From NCBI GenBank assembly GCA_030065825.1, contig JASJCY010000020.1, forward strand, positions 1 through 60,005: a DNA stretch of 60,005 nucleotides, written 5' to 3'. Below are positions 25,310 through 34,079 of the stretch, one piece after another; within the stretch, counting starts at the first letter, position 1, and each line of letters begins with the position of its first letter. This DNA comes from Nostocaceae cyanobacterium. GTDB taxonomy: Bacteria > Cyanobacteriota > Cyanobacteriia > Cyanobacteriales > Nostocaceae. The position numbers and the translations under genes are program-made. Below the pieces are notes generated by a model. The model was not told the origin of the DNA. It saw only the letters and a program-made list of their open reading frames with translations, and did not search any database.

Positions 25310-27967
25310 TTAAGAGTTCCCTATTCCCTGTTCTCTGTTAAACCAGTCATCTAAAATTGAGTAGACAACGGGTATTAAAATCAAACTGAGGATAGTAGAA
25401 CTGACTAACCCACCAGCGATCGCTACTGCCATTGGCGATCGCAATTCGGAACCAGCACCTAAACCTAGGGCAATGGGCATCATACCCAAAATTGTCGAGG
25501 CTGTGGTCATGATAATTGGTCGCAAGCGCACGGAACCAGCTTGGAGGATTGCTTGTTTAGATTCTAAACCAGAGCGCCGCAATTGGTTAATATAGTCCAC
25601 CATGATGATATCGTTTTTATTGCTCAACCCTAACAAAAAGACAAAGCCAATTAGGGATATCATGCCGAAGTCACTTTTGGTTATTAATAGTGCCAGTAAT
25701 GCTCCGATCAGTGCTAAAGGGAGGGAAGTAACAATAACAATTGGATCTGACCAATTGCGGAATAGTAATAGTAATACCCCTAGAATGCACAATGCGGAAA
25801 GTAACAGAGTAGAACCAAAACTACCGAATACTTCGCCACTGCGAGCGGAATCTCCTCCCAAATCTAAGGTAATATTAGGGGGTAAAATATCTTTGGCTAT
25901 TGCTACTACTTTATCAGTGGCATCACCTAGAGTTAATTCTTGACCGAGGTTAGCACCAATATAGGCAACTCTTTGCTGATTTTGTCGCTGGATTTGAAAA
26001 ATAGGTTCTTTCTCTTTACTTGTACCTGTAAGGCTGACATCTGCAATTCCGGGTAACTTCTCAATCTGGTTTTTAATGGTATTGGCAGCTGTGCTTAAAG
26101 CTTTGAGGTCATTTCCCTGTAAAGCAATCTGTAATGGTTTTTCACTGCCAGTATCCACAAATTGGATATCTTCCACACTGGTAGTCACCCCGGGTAAAAC
26201 TGGTAAAGAGGAACGCAATTGGTCTTGGAGTTCTGAAGTTTTGATAGTGCGTTCGCTCTTGAGTTTGACATAAATTGTACCTTTGTTTGGTTCGCCTTCC
26301 CGGGAACCAACGACGGTAAATACCTTTTCCACTGCTGGAGATTTGCGGACTTCCTCTTCTAGGGATTTGGCGACTGTGAGAGAATCCTGTAAAGGGTTGG
26401 GAATATTAGAAGGAGAAATATTACTGGGGTCTATCTGCTGCTGAGAGAATTTCGGTAAAGGGGCAGTATAGGTAATATTAAATTCTCCCCGGTCGAGTTT
26501 GGGAATAAACCCCTTGGGAATCATGGGAATCAGCAAAATGCTAGCAACTAAAATAAGTCCAGCCAATGCCATCACAAGCCAGCGATGACCAACAGACCAA
26601 GCCAGCAAATTATGGTAAATTTGCGCAAACCCTCCCCATAGCCTTCCCGAACTGTGCAGCGAACGAGAAGATGCAGGTTTTAACCAGTAACTAGACAAAA
26701 CCGGGGATAAAGTCCGCGCTACCAGTAAGGAAGCTAACATCGCAGCACAGACAGTAATACCAAAAGGCTTAAAAAACTGACCGATTACTCCCCCCATCAA
26801 ACCTATGGGTAAAAACACAGAAACAGCGGTAAAAGTTGCTGCTGTAACTGTCAAGCCAATCTCTGTGGTTCCTAAAATGGCAGCTTGGCGAGGATTTTCT
26901 CCGTTTTCGATATGGCGCATAATATTTTCCACATCGACGATCGCATCATCCACCATAATCCCAATTACCAAAGCCAGCGCTAACAGGGTAATTGTCTCTA
27001 GGTTAAAGCCAAATAATGCCATGACGATAAAAGTTGCTAACAAAGAAATGGGAATCGCCAAGGCAGAAATTAAAGTAGCTTGCCAGTTACGCAAAAAGGG
27101 AAAGATAACTAATACTGCCAAAACTATGGCTTGAAGCAAAGCATCAATGGTAGAGTGGGTAGCTTTGCGGATATAGTCTGCTTGGGTTGCAGCAATGGTG
27201 ATTTTTACATCTTCCAGGCTGGATCTAAGCTTTGCTATTTCCTTCTCTACCCCATTTACTACTTCTAAGGTGTTAGCCTCACCCTGCTTTACCACCTGGA
27301 TTGCTATGGCATTTTCACCATTTAACCTGACTAAAGTTGCTCCCTGTTGGGTCAAATTTGCTGTATTATTTGCATTTGTAGGAATCTGTGATGATACGGG
27401 AGTGCCCAATAACGTTACTTTCTCCACTCCCGGTAATTTATTAATCGCGGGTACAATCTGGTCTTGAGTTAGCTTGCTCAGTTCAGTTAAACTTTGTGAT
27501 GAACTTTCTATGGCATAGCTAATTACAGCCGACTCATTCAAATTCAAGGGAATAATTTTAAAACTCGCTCCCTGAGTCAACTTTGTCTGCTTCAGCACTG
27601 TTTCTACTTCTTGGGTAGATGCTTCTAGATTAGTCCCCACATCAAAAGACAAACTGACAACCGATTGACCAGGATAAGTAGAAGAACGAATATCATCCAG
27701 TCCTGCCAAAGAATTTAGACCCTGTTCTATAGGTTGAGTCAGTTTTGCCTCTGTATCCAAAGCTGTAGTCAGTGGTGCGGTGGCATTAACAACCACCACA
27801 GGGAAAGTAATATCCGGAAATAAGGCATACTTGAGAGAACTAAATGCCAAAATTCCAGCAACCGCGATCGCAATCCAAAAACTAATTGTTAGCCAGGAAT
27901 ATCGAATCGCCAATTTAGAAATATTGAACTGTTCGCGGGAGGATTTCTGGAGATTTGGCTTGAACAT
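25310..27967 (-). CDS. RND efflux transporter (AcrB/HAE1-type inner membrane pump)
   Basis: An 885-residue polytopic membrane protein in two homologous halves. Each half has one helix, a large periplasmic loop and five more helices. Landmarks are the N-terminal Phe-Pro-Asp-Ile-Thr-Phe-Pro-Val-Val, the proton-relay motif Gly-Ile-Met-Val-Asp-Asp-Ala-Ile-Val-Asp-Val-Glu-Asn in helix 4, and Phe-x-Pro-Phe-Gly after the family's loop C. It would export drugs or lipophilic compounds by proton antiport, together with an adaptor and outer membrane channel not seen here. At 885 residues it is shorter than AcrB (about 1050), mainly through shorter periplasmic loops. It stands alone; hopanoid or natural product export is conceivable but unsupported. 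Confidence 0.92.
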   Translation of the reverse strand: MFKPNLQKSSREQFNISKLAIRYSWLTISFWIAIAVAGILAFSSLKYALFPDITFPVVVVNATAPLTTALDTEAKLTQPIEQGLNSLAGLDDIRSSTYPGQSVVSLSFDVGTNLEASTQEVETVLKQTKLTQGASFKIIPLNLNESAVISYAIESSSQSLTELSKLTQDQIVPAINKLPGVEKVTLLGTPVSSQIPTNANNTANLTQQGATLVRLNGENAIAIQVVKQGEANTLEVVNGVEKEIAKLRSSLEDVKITIAATQADYIRKATHSTIDALLQAIVLAVLVIFPFLRNWQATLISALAIPISLLATFIVMALFGFNLETITLLALALVIGIMVDDAIVDVENIMRHIENGENPRQAAILGTTEIGLTVTAATFTAVSVFLPIGLMGGVIGQFFKPFGITVCAAMLASLLVARTLSPVLSSYWLKPASSRSLHSSGRLWGGFAQIYHNLLAWSVGHRWLVMALAGLILVASILLIPMIPKGFIPKLDRGEFNITYTAPLPKFSQQQIDPSNISPSNIPNPLQDSLTVAKSLEEEVRKSPAVEKVFTVVGSREGEPNKGTIYVKLKSERTIKTSELQDQLRSSLPVLPGVTTSVEDIQFVDTGSEKPLQIALQGNDLKALSTAANTIKNQIEKLPGIADVSLTGTSKEKEPIFQIQRQNQQRVAYIGANLGQELTLGDATDKVVAIAKDILPPNITLDLGGDSARSGEVFGSFGSTLLLSALCILGVLLLLFRNWSDPIVIVTSLPLALIGALLALLITKSDFGMISLIGFVFLLGLSNKNDIIMVDYINQLRRSGLESKQAILQAGSVRLRPIIMTTASTILGMMPIALGLGAGSELRSPMAVAIAGGLVSSTILSLILIPVVYSILDDWFNREQGIGNS

Positions 27968-28295
27968 TATTGCCCCGGTTAGTCACTCACTGATTTTTGA
28001 TTGTATTGCGAATTAGGTGAGTTTTTCCGAAATTATTAACGTCATAATTTCGGGACTCAGAACCCCATTAAGCCCTAGCAAACCCGAAAAACTGGGCACA
28101 GGCACTGCAAACCACGGAAAAATGTCTCAGTGAGGATTGTCAACTCGATTCGCTGGCGGGGGAACCATTCATGGCGAGTAGCAACGTCCTGAGTTGAAGG
28201 AGAAAGAGGGGAACAAGGAAGAGTGAACGCTGAGTTAGATTTAAGATTGAATCCCAAATTCGTTCCTTTAGTTTCTAAGGTATAAAAATACTGCT
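27968..28295. other. Gene-free stretch between divergent genes
   Basis: Lies between the starts of the RND pump and the Uma2 gene, so both promoters should be here. A 60-codon minus-strand frame has no ribosome site or recognisable protein. I see no repeats of the dispersed families. Confidence 0.4.
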
Positions 28296-28934
28296 ATGAC
28301 TAGTACTATTGCCTTGCAATCACTAGAAATTATCCACCTATCAGGTATCAGCTGGCAAACCTATGAAACCTTACTTCAAGAACTCAATCATAGTCGCCGT
28401 CTGCGACTGACATATAGCCATGGGAATCTGGAAATTATGGCTCCATCACCAGAACATGAAATTTACAAAAAAGCTATGGGTAGATTTGTGGAAACTATAG
28501 CTGAGGAACTAGAAATCAGAATTTATCCCCTTGGTTCCACTACTTTCAAACTTCCAAAACTTAGTGGAGTTGAACCAGATGAATGTTTTTACATTACTAA
28601 CCTAAATGCAGTTAAAGGTAAAAACAGAATCAACCTCCAACAAGACCCTCCACCGGATTTAGTGCTGGAAATTGATATTACCAGCAGTTGTGAAAATCGT
28701 CTGCCAATCTACGCGAATATGGGTGTGCCGGAAATCTGGCGTTATGATGGTAATTTCTTCACTATCAATGTTCTCCAAAATCAACAATATGTAACTGTTG
28801 AGCAAAGTTTAGCTTTTCCCAATCTACCGCTTTCAGAAATTTCCCAATTTTTACAACAGGTTAATCAGCAAGATTACTTAGAACTAGTTCGAGAATTCCG
28901 TCACTGGGTGAGAAATCAAATTAAATCAAATTAA
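28296..28934 (+). CDS. Uma2-family (DUF820) restriction-like endonuclease
   Basis: A 212-residue protein of the Uma2 family, which is greatly expanded in cyanobacteria. It has Tyr-Ser-His-Gly-Asn-Leu-Glu-Ile-Met-Ala-Pro-Ser-Pro-Glu-His-Glu near the N-terminus, Gly-Val-Glu-Pro-Asp-Glu-Cys-Phe-Tyr, and the PD-(D/E)xK-like core Pro-Asp-Leu-Val-Leu-Glu-Ile-Asp-Ile. The usual Lys is replaced by the Asp of Glu-Ile-Asp, as in many members. The biological role of the family is unknown. The ATG at 28296 directly begins the conserved region. Confidence 0.88.
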   Translation: MTSTIALQSLEIIHLSGISWQTYETLLQELNHSRRLRLTYSHGNLEIMAPSPEHEIYKKAMGRFVETIAEELEIRIYPLGSTTFKLPKLSGVEPDECFYITNLNAVKGKNRINLQQDPPPDLVLEIDITSSCENRLPIYANMGVPEIWRYDGNFFTINVLQNQQYVTVEQSLAFPNLPLSEISQFLQQVNQQDYLELVREFRHWVRNQIKSN

Positions 28935-29655
28935 ATCAAATAACAATTCTGCAATTTTTCTGTGGAGACACTACCATCACCCCCAAAAAAAGCATAATCA
29001 AAACTTATGTATTGGCTGCAATTAATTTGATAATCAAAATAAAGACCCAATTTTTAGTGAAAAATCTTCCTCATTTTTTTACCCAATTTCGTCGTTTCAG
29101 GCTATACTATAAAAAAGGTAGTTGGGAATTAGTGTGACCATTTTTAGTAAAAACTCCTGAAACCCTATTTTCTTCGTACTCCTCATCTCCAATAGATGTT
29201 TGTCATGACATCAAGTAGTACTACTTTTGAAATTGACTTACCGAGTGAAATCCCCCTGTACTTGACAAACTATAAATCATGTAGTATGTGACTTGTGGAA
29301 TAGTGGGGAACTACAAAAGCATTGAGAGTTTCCCATCCCAAAAAAATTCATCGCTGAAGATATAGCGGTTTTCGGTTGAGTAGAATACGGCATTGCTGAA
29401 TAAGGGATGAATATGAGTGGTGCAGTCCGGAGTGCCTGCCTCATAAATACAAGGGACGCGCACGTGACTGGCTTTGCAACGCGCTGCTGTTCATCCCACA
29501 AAACCATCAAAATCATCCTGCATTTATGCAACGCCTAGAATACAAAGGGAATCGTGAAATTAGGACGGGCAGGGATGCCCATCCCACAAGAGGGGTATTT
29601 AATAAGCGTGAAAACTGCTATATTTTCCGGGATCTTGAATAATGGTATAAAAGCT
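28935..29655. other. Long gene-free stretch with a TGCTGAAT/GCATAAATGC-type repeat
   Basis: From 28935 to about 29330 it is AT-rich with no gene. At about 29390-29600 there is a degenerate dispersed element. It includes a GCATTGCTGAATAAGGGATGAATATGAGTGGTGCAG-like part that recurs at 52889-52925, then GATGATTTTGATGGTTTTGTGGG (seen reversed), a GCATAAATGC core as at 37324-37340, and a GGGCAGGGATGCCCATCCC hairpin (29568-29586). An 84-codon minus frame here is made of repeat sequence and rejected. Confidence 0.5.
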
Positions 29656-29985
29656 TTAACTTTCCACATCCCTTTCTTCATCTAAAATAGCCTCAATATC
29701 TCTGCGACCATGGAGAACTCTCAAAATTTCCACATCAGCATCTCTTATCCGATAAAAAACTAAATAATTTCTAAATCCCTTAATTGTCTGTTGACGAATA
29801 TCAGCCAAATTCGGATTATCAAACTGACCCACCCTGCCTATTTTTGGGGTTTGAGCTAACTGTTTAAAAGTTTCTTGTGCAGCATTCAAAAACTCATCGG
29901 AAATATCCATATTATCAGAAGCGATATAAGTCGCCAAATCAATTAAGTCACGGATAACCTGGGGATGTTTATAAACATTACCCAT
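29656..29985 (-). CDS. RelE/ParE-family toxin (ParE-like)
   Basis: A 109-residue toxin with the ParE build. It has Asp-Leu-Ile-Asp-Leu-Ala-Thr-Tyr-Ile-Ala near the N-terminus, Pro-Lys-Ile-Gly-Arg, Ile-Arg-Gln-x-x-Ile-Lys-Gly-Phe-Arg-Asn-Tyr-Leu-Val-Phe-Tyr-Arg, and Val-Leu-His-Gly-Arg-Arg-Asp-Ile near the C-terminus. ParE toxins poison DNA gyrase. The gene overlaps its antitoxin by eight bases, and together they form a complete type II module. A His-Gly-x-Arg-Asp end is typical of ParE. Confidence 0.9.
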   Translation of the reverse strand: MGNVYKHPQVIRDLIDLATYIASDNMDISDEFLNAAQETFKQLAQTPKIGRVGQFDNPNLADIRQQTIKGFRNYLVFYRIRDADVEILRVLHGRRDIEAILDEERDVES

Positions 29986-30250
29986 CGATATTTAAACCTT
30001 TTTGCTTTTGAACTTTTGACCGCACCGCTTGACGAATATCATCCCAATCTTGCTCAGTTAAAGGTGTTGCATTTCCAGAATTTAACCCTTCTAGTAATAA
30101 ATTTTCTAAACGTTCTTTGGCTTTACGCTTTTGGTCTTGACGCACCAACTCACGGAAATACTCGCTAATGGTGCTATAACCACCATGGGCAACCTGTTCT
30201 TCTACGTAAGCACGCATCCCATCCGGGAGGGAAATATTAATACTTTTCAT
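29978..30250 (-). CDS. ParD/CopG-type ribbon-helix-helix antitoxin
   Basis: A 90-residue protein whose first 45 residues are a ribbon-helix-helix of the ParD class: Ile-Asn-Ile-Ser-Leu-Pro, then Tyr-Val-Glu-Glu-Gln-Val, Gly-Gly-Tyr-Ser-Thr-Ile-Ser-Glu-Tyr-Phe-Arg-Glu-Leu. It would bind its own promoter as a dimer and neutralise the toxin with its C-terminal half. The toxin start lies inside its last codons. The promoter should be in the 80 bases to the right of 30250, where TTTATGCCATTTTATGCCAT forms a short direct repeat (30288-30303) that could be an operator. Confidence 0.9.
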   Translation of the reverse strand: MKSINISLPDGMRAYVEEQVAHGGYSTISEYFRELVRQDQKRKAKERLENLLLEGLNSGNATPLTEQDWDDIRQAVRSKVQKQKGLNIDG

Positions 30251-30537
30251 CGCTATCTTAGACTCTTTTACTTTATCATGGCAGTTTATGCCATTTTATG
30301 CCATGCTTACTAACGATAATAATCCCCAGATACTCTCTTTTGATTTTTGACTTTTGACTTTTGACTTACCCTACGGGTAGACACGCAGTGGCTTCTGTAA
30401 GTAGCCACCCTCCGGGTGTCTATGACTTTTGACTTACCCTACGGGTAGACACGCAGTGGCTTCTGTAAGTAGCTACCCTCCGGGTGTCTATGACTTTTGA
30501 TTTTTGACTTCCAAGGTAGCGCTACTAGCCCAATCCC
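30251..30537. repeat. 68-bp tandem repeat and TTTTGAC heptamers
   Basis: Two tandem units at about 30362-30429 and 30430-30497, each with a CCCTACGGGTAGACAC / ACCCTCCGGGTGTCTA inverted arrangement, are framed by GACTTTT heptamers. The first part (30251-30303) holds the presumed antitoxin promoter. No gene. Confidence 0.75.
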
Positions 30538-31812
30538 TTAGCGACTATGGTTAAGGAATATCATAGGAGAATCCTGCTGTTGAGCATCCTTACCAGTGTA
30601 GTGAACTCGGTCAATCCGTCTACCTTTGGGTTGATTGGGTTGAGGTTTATCGTAGAGACTAATCACCCCACCAGCATTGGATAACACGACTGGATTTAAA
30701 GGCTGTATTCTCACCGCTTCTCCAGGTTGTAAGATTCGCTGTTGTTCATTCAAAATCAAGTTTAGCTGTAATGGTTCATGTTTGGTATCCGATAATGTCC
30801 AGCCTTCTAAATTAACTGGTTTTGAGTCAAGATTGATTATAGAAACCCATTCCGATTCTTGTTCATTGCCTAATGAATTTACCATCGCAGCAGCAATAAA
30901 AACAGGAACCTCATCATCTGCAATTGAATCTCTGGGTTGATTCAGTGCAATCATTTCCTCGGGTTCATCAACTTCAATGCGTTCGGGAAATTGAGCAATA
31001 TTCAGTTGCTTTTGTTTTTCGATATTTTCATTAAAAAATAGAGGATTTCTTTCGTAAATTTCATCATCAAATTCTAAACTCGTCAGTCTTTCAATTTCAG
31101 TAATTGTTACTTGATAGGCTTGAAAATTAAACATTTTATGACCTTTCTTATCCGCTAAAGCTGCTTCATCTTGAAACATTAGAAAAGCGCGGACATCAAG
31201 TTCATTAGTGTTTTTATTGATAAAGCAAACAACTTTAAAGAAAGCTGAAGGAATCAGCGCAGGTTCTCGTCCCTCTGGGGTAATAGTGCGAGGAAAATCC
31301 CCATAAATTGGTCCAGTAAAAACAGTAATTTTACCATTACTATCTAAATTTAAATCAAACACCCAATTTTCTAAAGCTAGCCATTCATCTTGATTAAAAT
31401 TTTCATGCTGTAGGGTAGCATTAGAATAATAAAAGGTTTCATCTGAAGCCCGTTTAGCTTCCCGTTTGGTTTGTCCCCAAGCCACACTAGCTCGTCTCGC
31501 TAAGTGTCCACGATCCCAAGGATTACGTCGATAATAATCATTATCAAGTTGAAAATCGGCACCAATGCGGGTATCAATATTCCAACGCCTACTTCTGGCA
31601 ACACTTTTGTAAAGATTCTGATCGATATTTATGCAAGCAATAATGGGTGAGCGTCTTACACTATGGGTGATAATAGAGTAGTTGATATAGTCAGCAAAAA
31701 TATCATCCTCTAATAGGGGGCTGTGGAGGACATCACCCGCTAAGGATGGAGTGCTCTTGGGTACAGGAAGAGTAATCCCATTCCCCAGAAAGTTGGGAGC
31801 ATAACCTGCCAT
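30538..31812 (-). CDS. DNA/RNA non-specific endonuclease with a C-terminal lamin-tail-like domain
   Basis: 424 residues from the ATG at 31812, which has AAGGAA ten bases upstream; the TTG at 31818 adds two residues. Residues 55-285 are a beta-beta-alpha metal nuclease of the NUC1/EndA family. The active site Asp-Arg-Gly-His-Leu-Ala-Arg-Arg (His is the general base) and a downstream Asn-Ala-Thr-Leu-Gln-His-Glu-Asn-Phe-Asn metal-binding stretch are present. Residues 315-420 resemble a lamin-tail beta sandwich (Glu-Trp-Val-Ser-Ile-Ile-Asn, Leu-Glu-Gly-Trp-Thr-Leu-Ser-Asp). No signal peptide is obvious, which is odd for a family that is usually secreted. Possible uses are nucleic acid scavenging or cell-death-type DNA degradation. 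Confidence 0.88.
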   Translation of the reverse strand: MAGYAPNFLGNGITLPVPKSTPSLAGDVLHSPLLEDDIFADYINYSIITHSVRRSPIIACINIDQNLYKSVARSRRWNIDTRIGADFQLDNDYYRRNPWDRGHLARRASVAWGQTKREAKRASDETFYYSNATLQHENFNQDEWLALENWVFDLNLDSNGKITVFTGPIYGDFPRTITPEGREPALIPSAFFKVVCFINKNTNELDVRAFLMFQDEAALADKKGHKMFNFQAYQVTITEIERLTSLEFDDEIYERNPLFFNENIEKQKQLNIAQFPERIEVDEPEEMIALNQPRDSIADDEVPVFIAAAMVNSLGNEQESEWVSIINLDSKPVNLEGWTLSDTKHEPLQLNLILNEQQRILQPGEAVRIQPLNPVVLSNAGGVISLYDKPQPNQPKGRRIDRVHYTGKDAQQQDSPMIFLNHSR

Positions 31813-31939
31813 AATCAAATAATTCCTTTAATATACAGCTGTGGATTTTAATCCAAGTTGGGTTACTGAGGCTAGTACCGCTGTGTGGAATTAAAAATTA
31901 AAAATGCTTACATAGCAGACTTTTGTGGTCTTTAAAATG

Positions 31940-32041
31940 TTTGGTTTATTTGTGGATCAGGCATCCTTGCCTGATTACTGCACAGGCAGGATGCCTGTGC
32001 CACAACCCCTCAAAATTAATGGGATAAAGCAGTAGTTGAGA
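31940..32041. repeat. Dispersed double-hairpin element, inverted copy of 16098-16172
   Basis: Contains GGCATCCTTGCC and GGCAGGATGCC hairpins and ends with CACAACCCCTCAAAATTAATGG, the exact complement of the start of the element at 16098. It lies directly before the phosphorylase start. Parts of the same repeat have entered the PKS gene (48580-48665). Confidence 0.75.
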
Positions 32042-32740
32042 ATGGTGCAAGTTGTTAGCTCAACAAATATGCTAATTTTAGTACCCCAAGGAGCAGAGTA
32101 TCAAGCTGTGTGTCGAGGCTTAAAGCAGGTTGCTGATTATATACCACCAGTAGTACCGATACCTGTTGGCAGCAATTCTATTACTATATATTTGGAAAAA
32201 TGTCAAAATTGGCAAGAATTGCTAAATCATCCCCAACCAAGGGTATTGGTAATGGGTTTGTGTGGTGGCTTAAATCCGCGTTACCCCGTGGGAGAAATTG
32301 TATTGTATGAAAATTGTGTCAAAGGGAAAAATTTACAAAAGTGCCATCAAACCTTGATAACAGAACTTTCCTTCCGTCTCCCAGGTAGGGTTTCTTTGGT
32401 AAGAGGATTGACAAGCGATCGCGTCATTTGTCAGGCTGCACAAAAAAGGCGTTTGGGGGAAGAATTTGCAGCTGATGTGGTAGATATGGAAGGTTTTGCC
32501 ATCTTAGAATACTTCCAACAATTAGGGATAGGGGTGGCAATTTTGCGGGTGGTGAGTGATGGGTGTGACGATGATTTACCAGAACTAAATTCGGCAATTA
32601 GTCCAGAGGGTTCTCTACAAAATTTTGCTTTGGCGATCGCCATGTTAAAGCAACCAATTGCTGCAATTCGACTAATTCGAGGTTCTTTAAGGGGATTGCA
32701 GGTGTTAGAAGAAGTTACAGCCAGTTTGTTCCAAGGATGA
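32042..32740 (+). CDS. hpnG: Phosphorylase-family protein, probable HpnG
   Basis: A 232-residue nucleoside-phosphorylase fold protein; start ATG 32042, as the TTG at 32036 adds only two residues. It shows Met-Gly-Leu-Cys-Gly-Gly-Leu (phosphate loop), Val-Asp-Met-Glu-Gly-Phe-Ala-Ile (nucleoside ribose contact) and Val-Ser-Asp-Gly near the C-terminus. Hopanoid-associated HpnG removes adenine from adenosylhopane to leave the ribose unit. With hpnH and hpnA on one side and hpnB/shc on the other, HpnG is the best reading, but related 5'-methylthioadenosine phosphorylases share these motifs. Confidence 0.75.
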   Translation: MVQVVSSTNMLILVPQGAEYQAVCRGLKQVADYIPPVVPIPVGSNSITIYLEKCQNWQELLNHPQPRVLVMGLCGGLNPRYPVGEIVLYENCVKGKNLQKCHQTLITELSFRLPGRVSLVRGLTSDRVICQAAQKRRLGEEFAADVVDMEGFAILEYFQQLGIGVAILRVVSDGCDDDLPELNSAISPEGSLQNFALAIAMLKQPIAAIRLIRGSLRGLQVLEEVTASLFQG

Positions 32741-33110
32741 ATAATTTAAAGGTACACTAAACTCACTCTCGTTACAAGATAAAACCTTGTAATGAATTTT
32801 AGGGAGGTTCTGCCTCCAACCCAAGCATTTCTTTTTCTTAGCCTAGAAACGAGTTACTCTCTTCCCCCTCTTCCCCCTCTTCCCCCTCTTCCCCCTCTTC
32901 CCCCTCTTCCCCCTCTTCCCCCTCTTCCCACTCTTCCCCCTCTTCCCCCTCTTCCCCCTCTTCCCCCTCTTCCCCCTCTTCCCCCTCTTCCCCCTATGAA
33001 TGGGTCTCACTTAATGAGGTAATCTTCTAGCGGGACAGGAGTAATACAAGGGTTTAAACTTAACAAGAGTACATTAGACTGTAGATTAATTTCTGGAAGG
33101 TTGATTAATT
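32741..33110. repeat. Dispersed repeat unit and pyrimidine nonamer array
   Basis: At 32765-32855 lies a TCGTTACAAG...CTTGTAATG / GGGAGG unit as at 7402-7500. At 32862-32997 about 15 tandem CTTCCCCCT nonamers follow, the mirror strand of the array at 24785. One copy has CCCACT. A shared TCTCACTTAATGAGG flank (33003-33018), found reversed beside the other array, suggests both arose from one moved unit. The poly-Pro/Leu frame across it is not a gene. Confidence 0.85.
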
Positions 33111-33584
33111 GTGCTATGGGAGAAAGATTCAATTGAGTACGAAATATTCAAAAAGTACGAGTATGCACTGTCTGCAATTGGTGTAGATTTTCACAGAGAA
33201 GATGTCCAGGATACTTTATTAGGATGTAGTTTTGCCCTTGAAGATGCTTTCAGAGCAGTCATTGCTTATTGGGTGTGGTTACAGCAGCAAGAACTACTAA
33301 TGGAATATCCCAGCGCTGTGTTAATTAATGCCCTTGACAAACAGTGGAAGCCAAAAAATTGGTGTGATGAATGGCTCAATTTACCCCAGTTGCAATCCCC
33401 AGGACAAAAATGGTATGAAGCAGCAGCTAAAGTATGGGGTTATGATACCCGCAATCAGCTTGTTGCAAATATTGCTCGTGACCGAGGAAAAGAATACATT
33501 GTATTTCTCAATGGGAAAGAAATTTTGGTGGAGACTGCATGGCGTTGGGGATGGGAACGAGTGCTTGAATATGTAACAACTTGA
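33111..33584 (+). CDS. Hypothetical protein, 157 residues
   Basis: I do not recognise it. GTG start with GGAAGG ten bases upstream. The product is soluble, rich in Trp (11 residues) and acidic in the first half. The first 70 residues look helical (Tyr-Glu-Tyr-Ala-Leu-Ser-Ala-Ile-Gly-Val-Asp-Phe ... Ala-Tyr-Trp-Val-Trp-Leu), and the last 50 hold Tyr-Ile-Val-Phe-Leu-Asn-Gly-Lys-Glu-Ile-Leu, a possible beta hairpin. It is isolated between repeat regions, and its codon use does not differ visibly from neighbours. A real gene is likely because length, start and composition are sound. Confidence 0.6.
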   Translation: MLWEKDSIEYEIFKKYEYALSAIGVDFHREDVQDTLLGCSFALEDAFRAVIAYWVWLQQQELLMEYPSAVLINALDKQWKPKNWCDEWLNLPQLQSPGQKWYEAAAKVWGYDTRNQLVANIARDRGKEYIVFLNGKEILVETAWRWGWERVLEYVTT

Positions 33585-34079
33585 GAATTACCTTTAAGTA
33601 GGTCGGTACAAATAAAGCGAAGCAGTTAGGGTCGTCAACTGAAGGAAGAGGCTTTGAGCACAAGAGGGTTTGAGCGGTTTTATGTTTGGAAGTCCCTTGG
33701 AGTGCTCCCAAACTCATAAAGTCGTAAACGACGCTTAACCTATATCCATGAGGAAGAAGGGAAAAAGGAAAATCGTCCTTGTGCATAAGTGTCTTCTTCC
33801 ACTCTACTCAAAGCCGCTACCGCGTCTACCTTCCATATCCGTTGGCAGAAGCCTTCGGTCATTTCTCATTGGTCATTGGTCATTGGTCATTGGTAAAGGT
33901 TTCAGGGCTATATTTACGTTTCGTAACATTCCAACGCGCTGCCGAGCTTTTTTTAGTCTTGTTGAGAATAGTGCAACATATGACTTAACCCACCTTAAAT
34001 TCTTGATGGTGCGTTGCGCTACGCGACAACACACCCTACTGTTGCCTGTTGCCTGTTCCCCGTTCCCTCTGATAACTGT
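33585..34079. repeat. Gene-free stretch with a TCATTGG heptamer array
   Basis: A four-copy TCATTGG heptamer runs from 33866 to 33893. A CGTTGCGCTACGCGACAACACACCCTAC-type unit is at about 34010-34040. The three short frames overlapping these repeats have no ribosome site. Nothing else is seen. Confidence 0.6.

Noticed and set aside
28075-28257. 60-codon minus-strand frame between the RND pump and Uma2 genes
   Set aside because: No ribosome site, composition not protein-like, and no recognisable motif.
29277-29531. 84-codon minus-strand frame
   Set aside because: Built from the GCATAAATGC/TGCTGAAT dispersed element and not from a gene.
32792-33022. Pro/Leu-rich 76-codon frame over the pyrimidine array
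   Set aside because: Pure product of the CTTCCCCCT repeat; not a gene.
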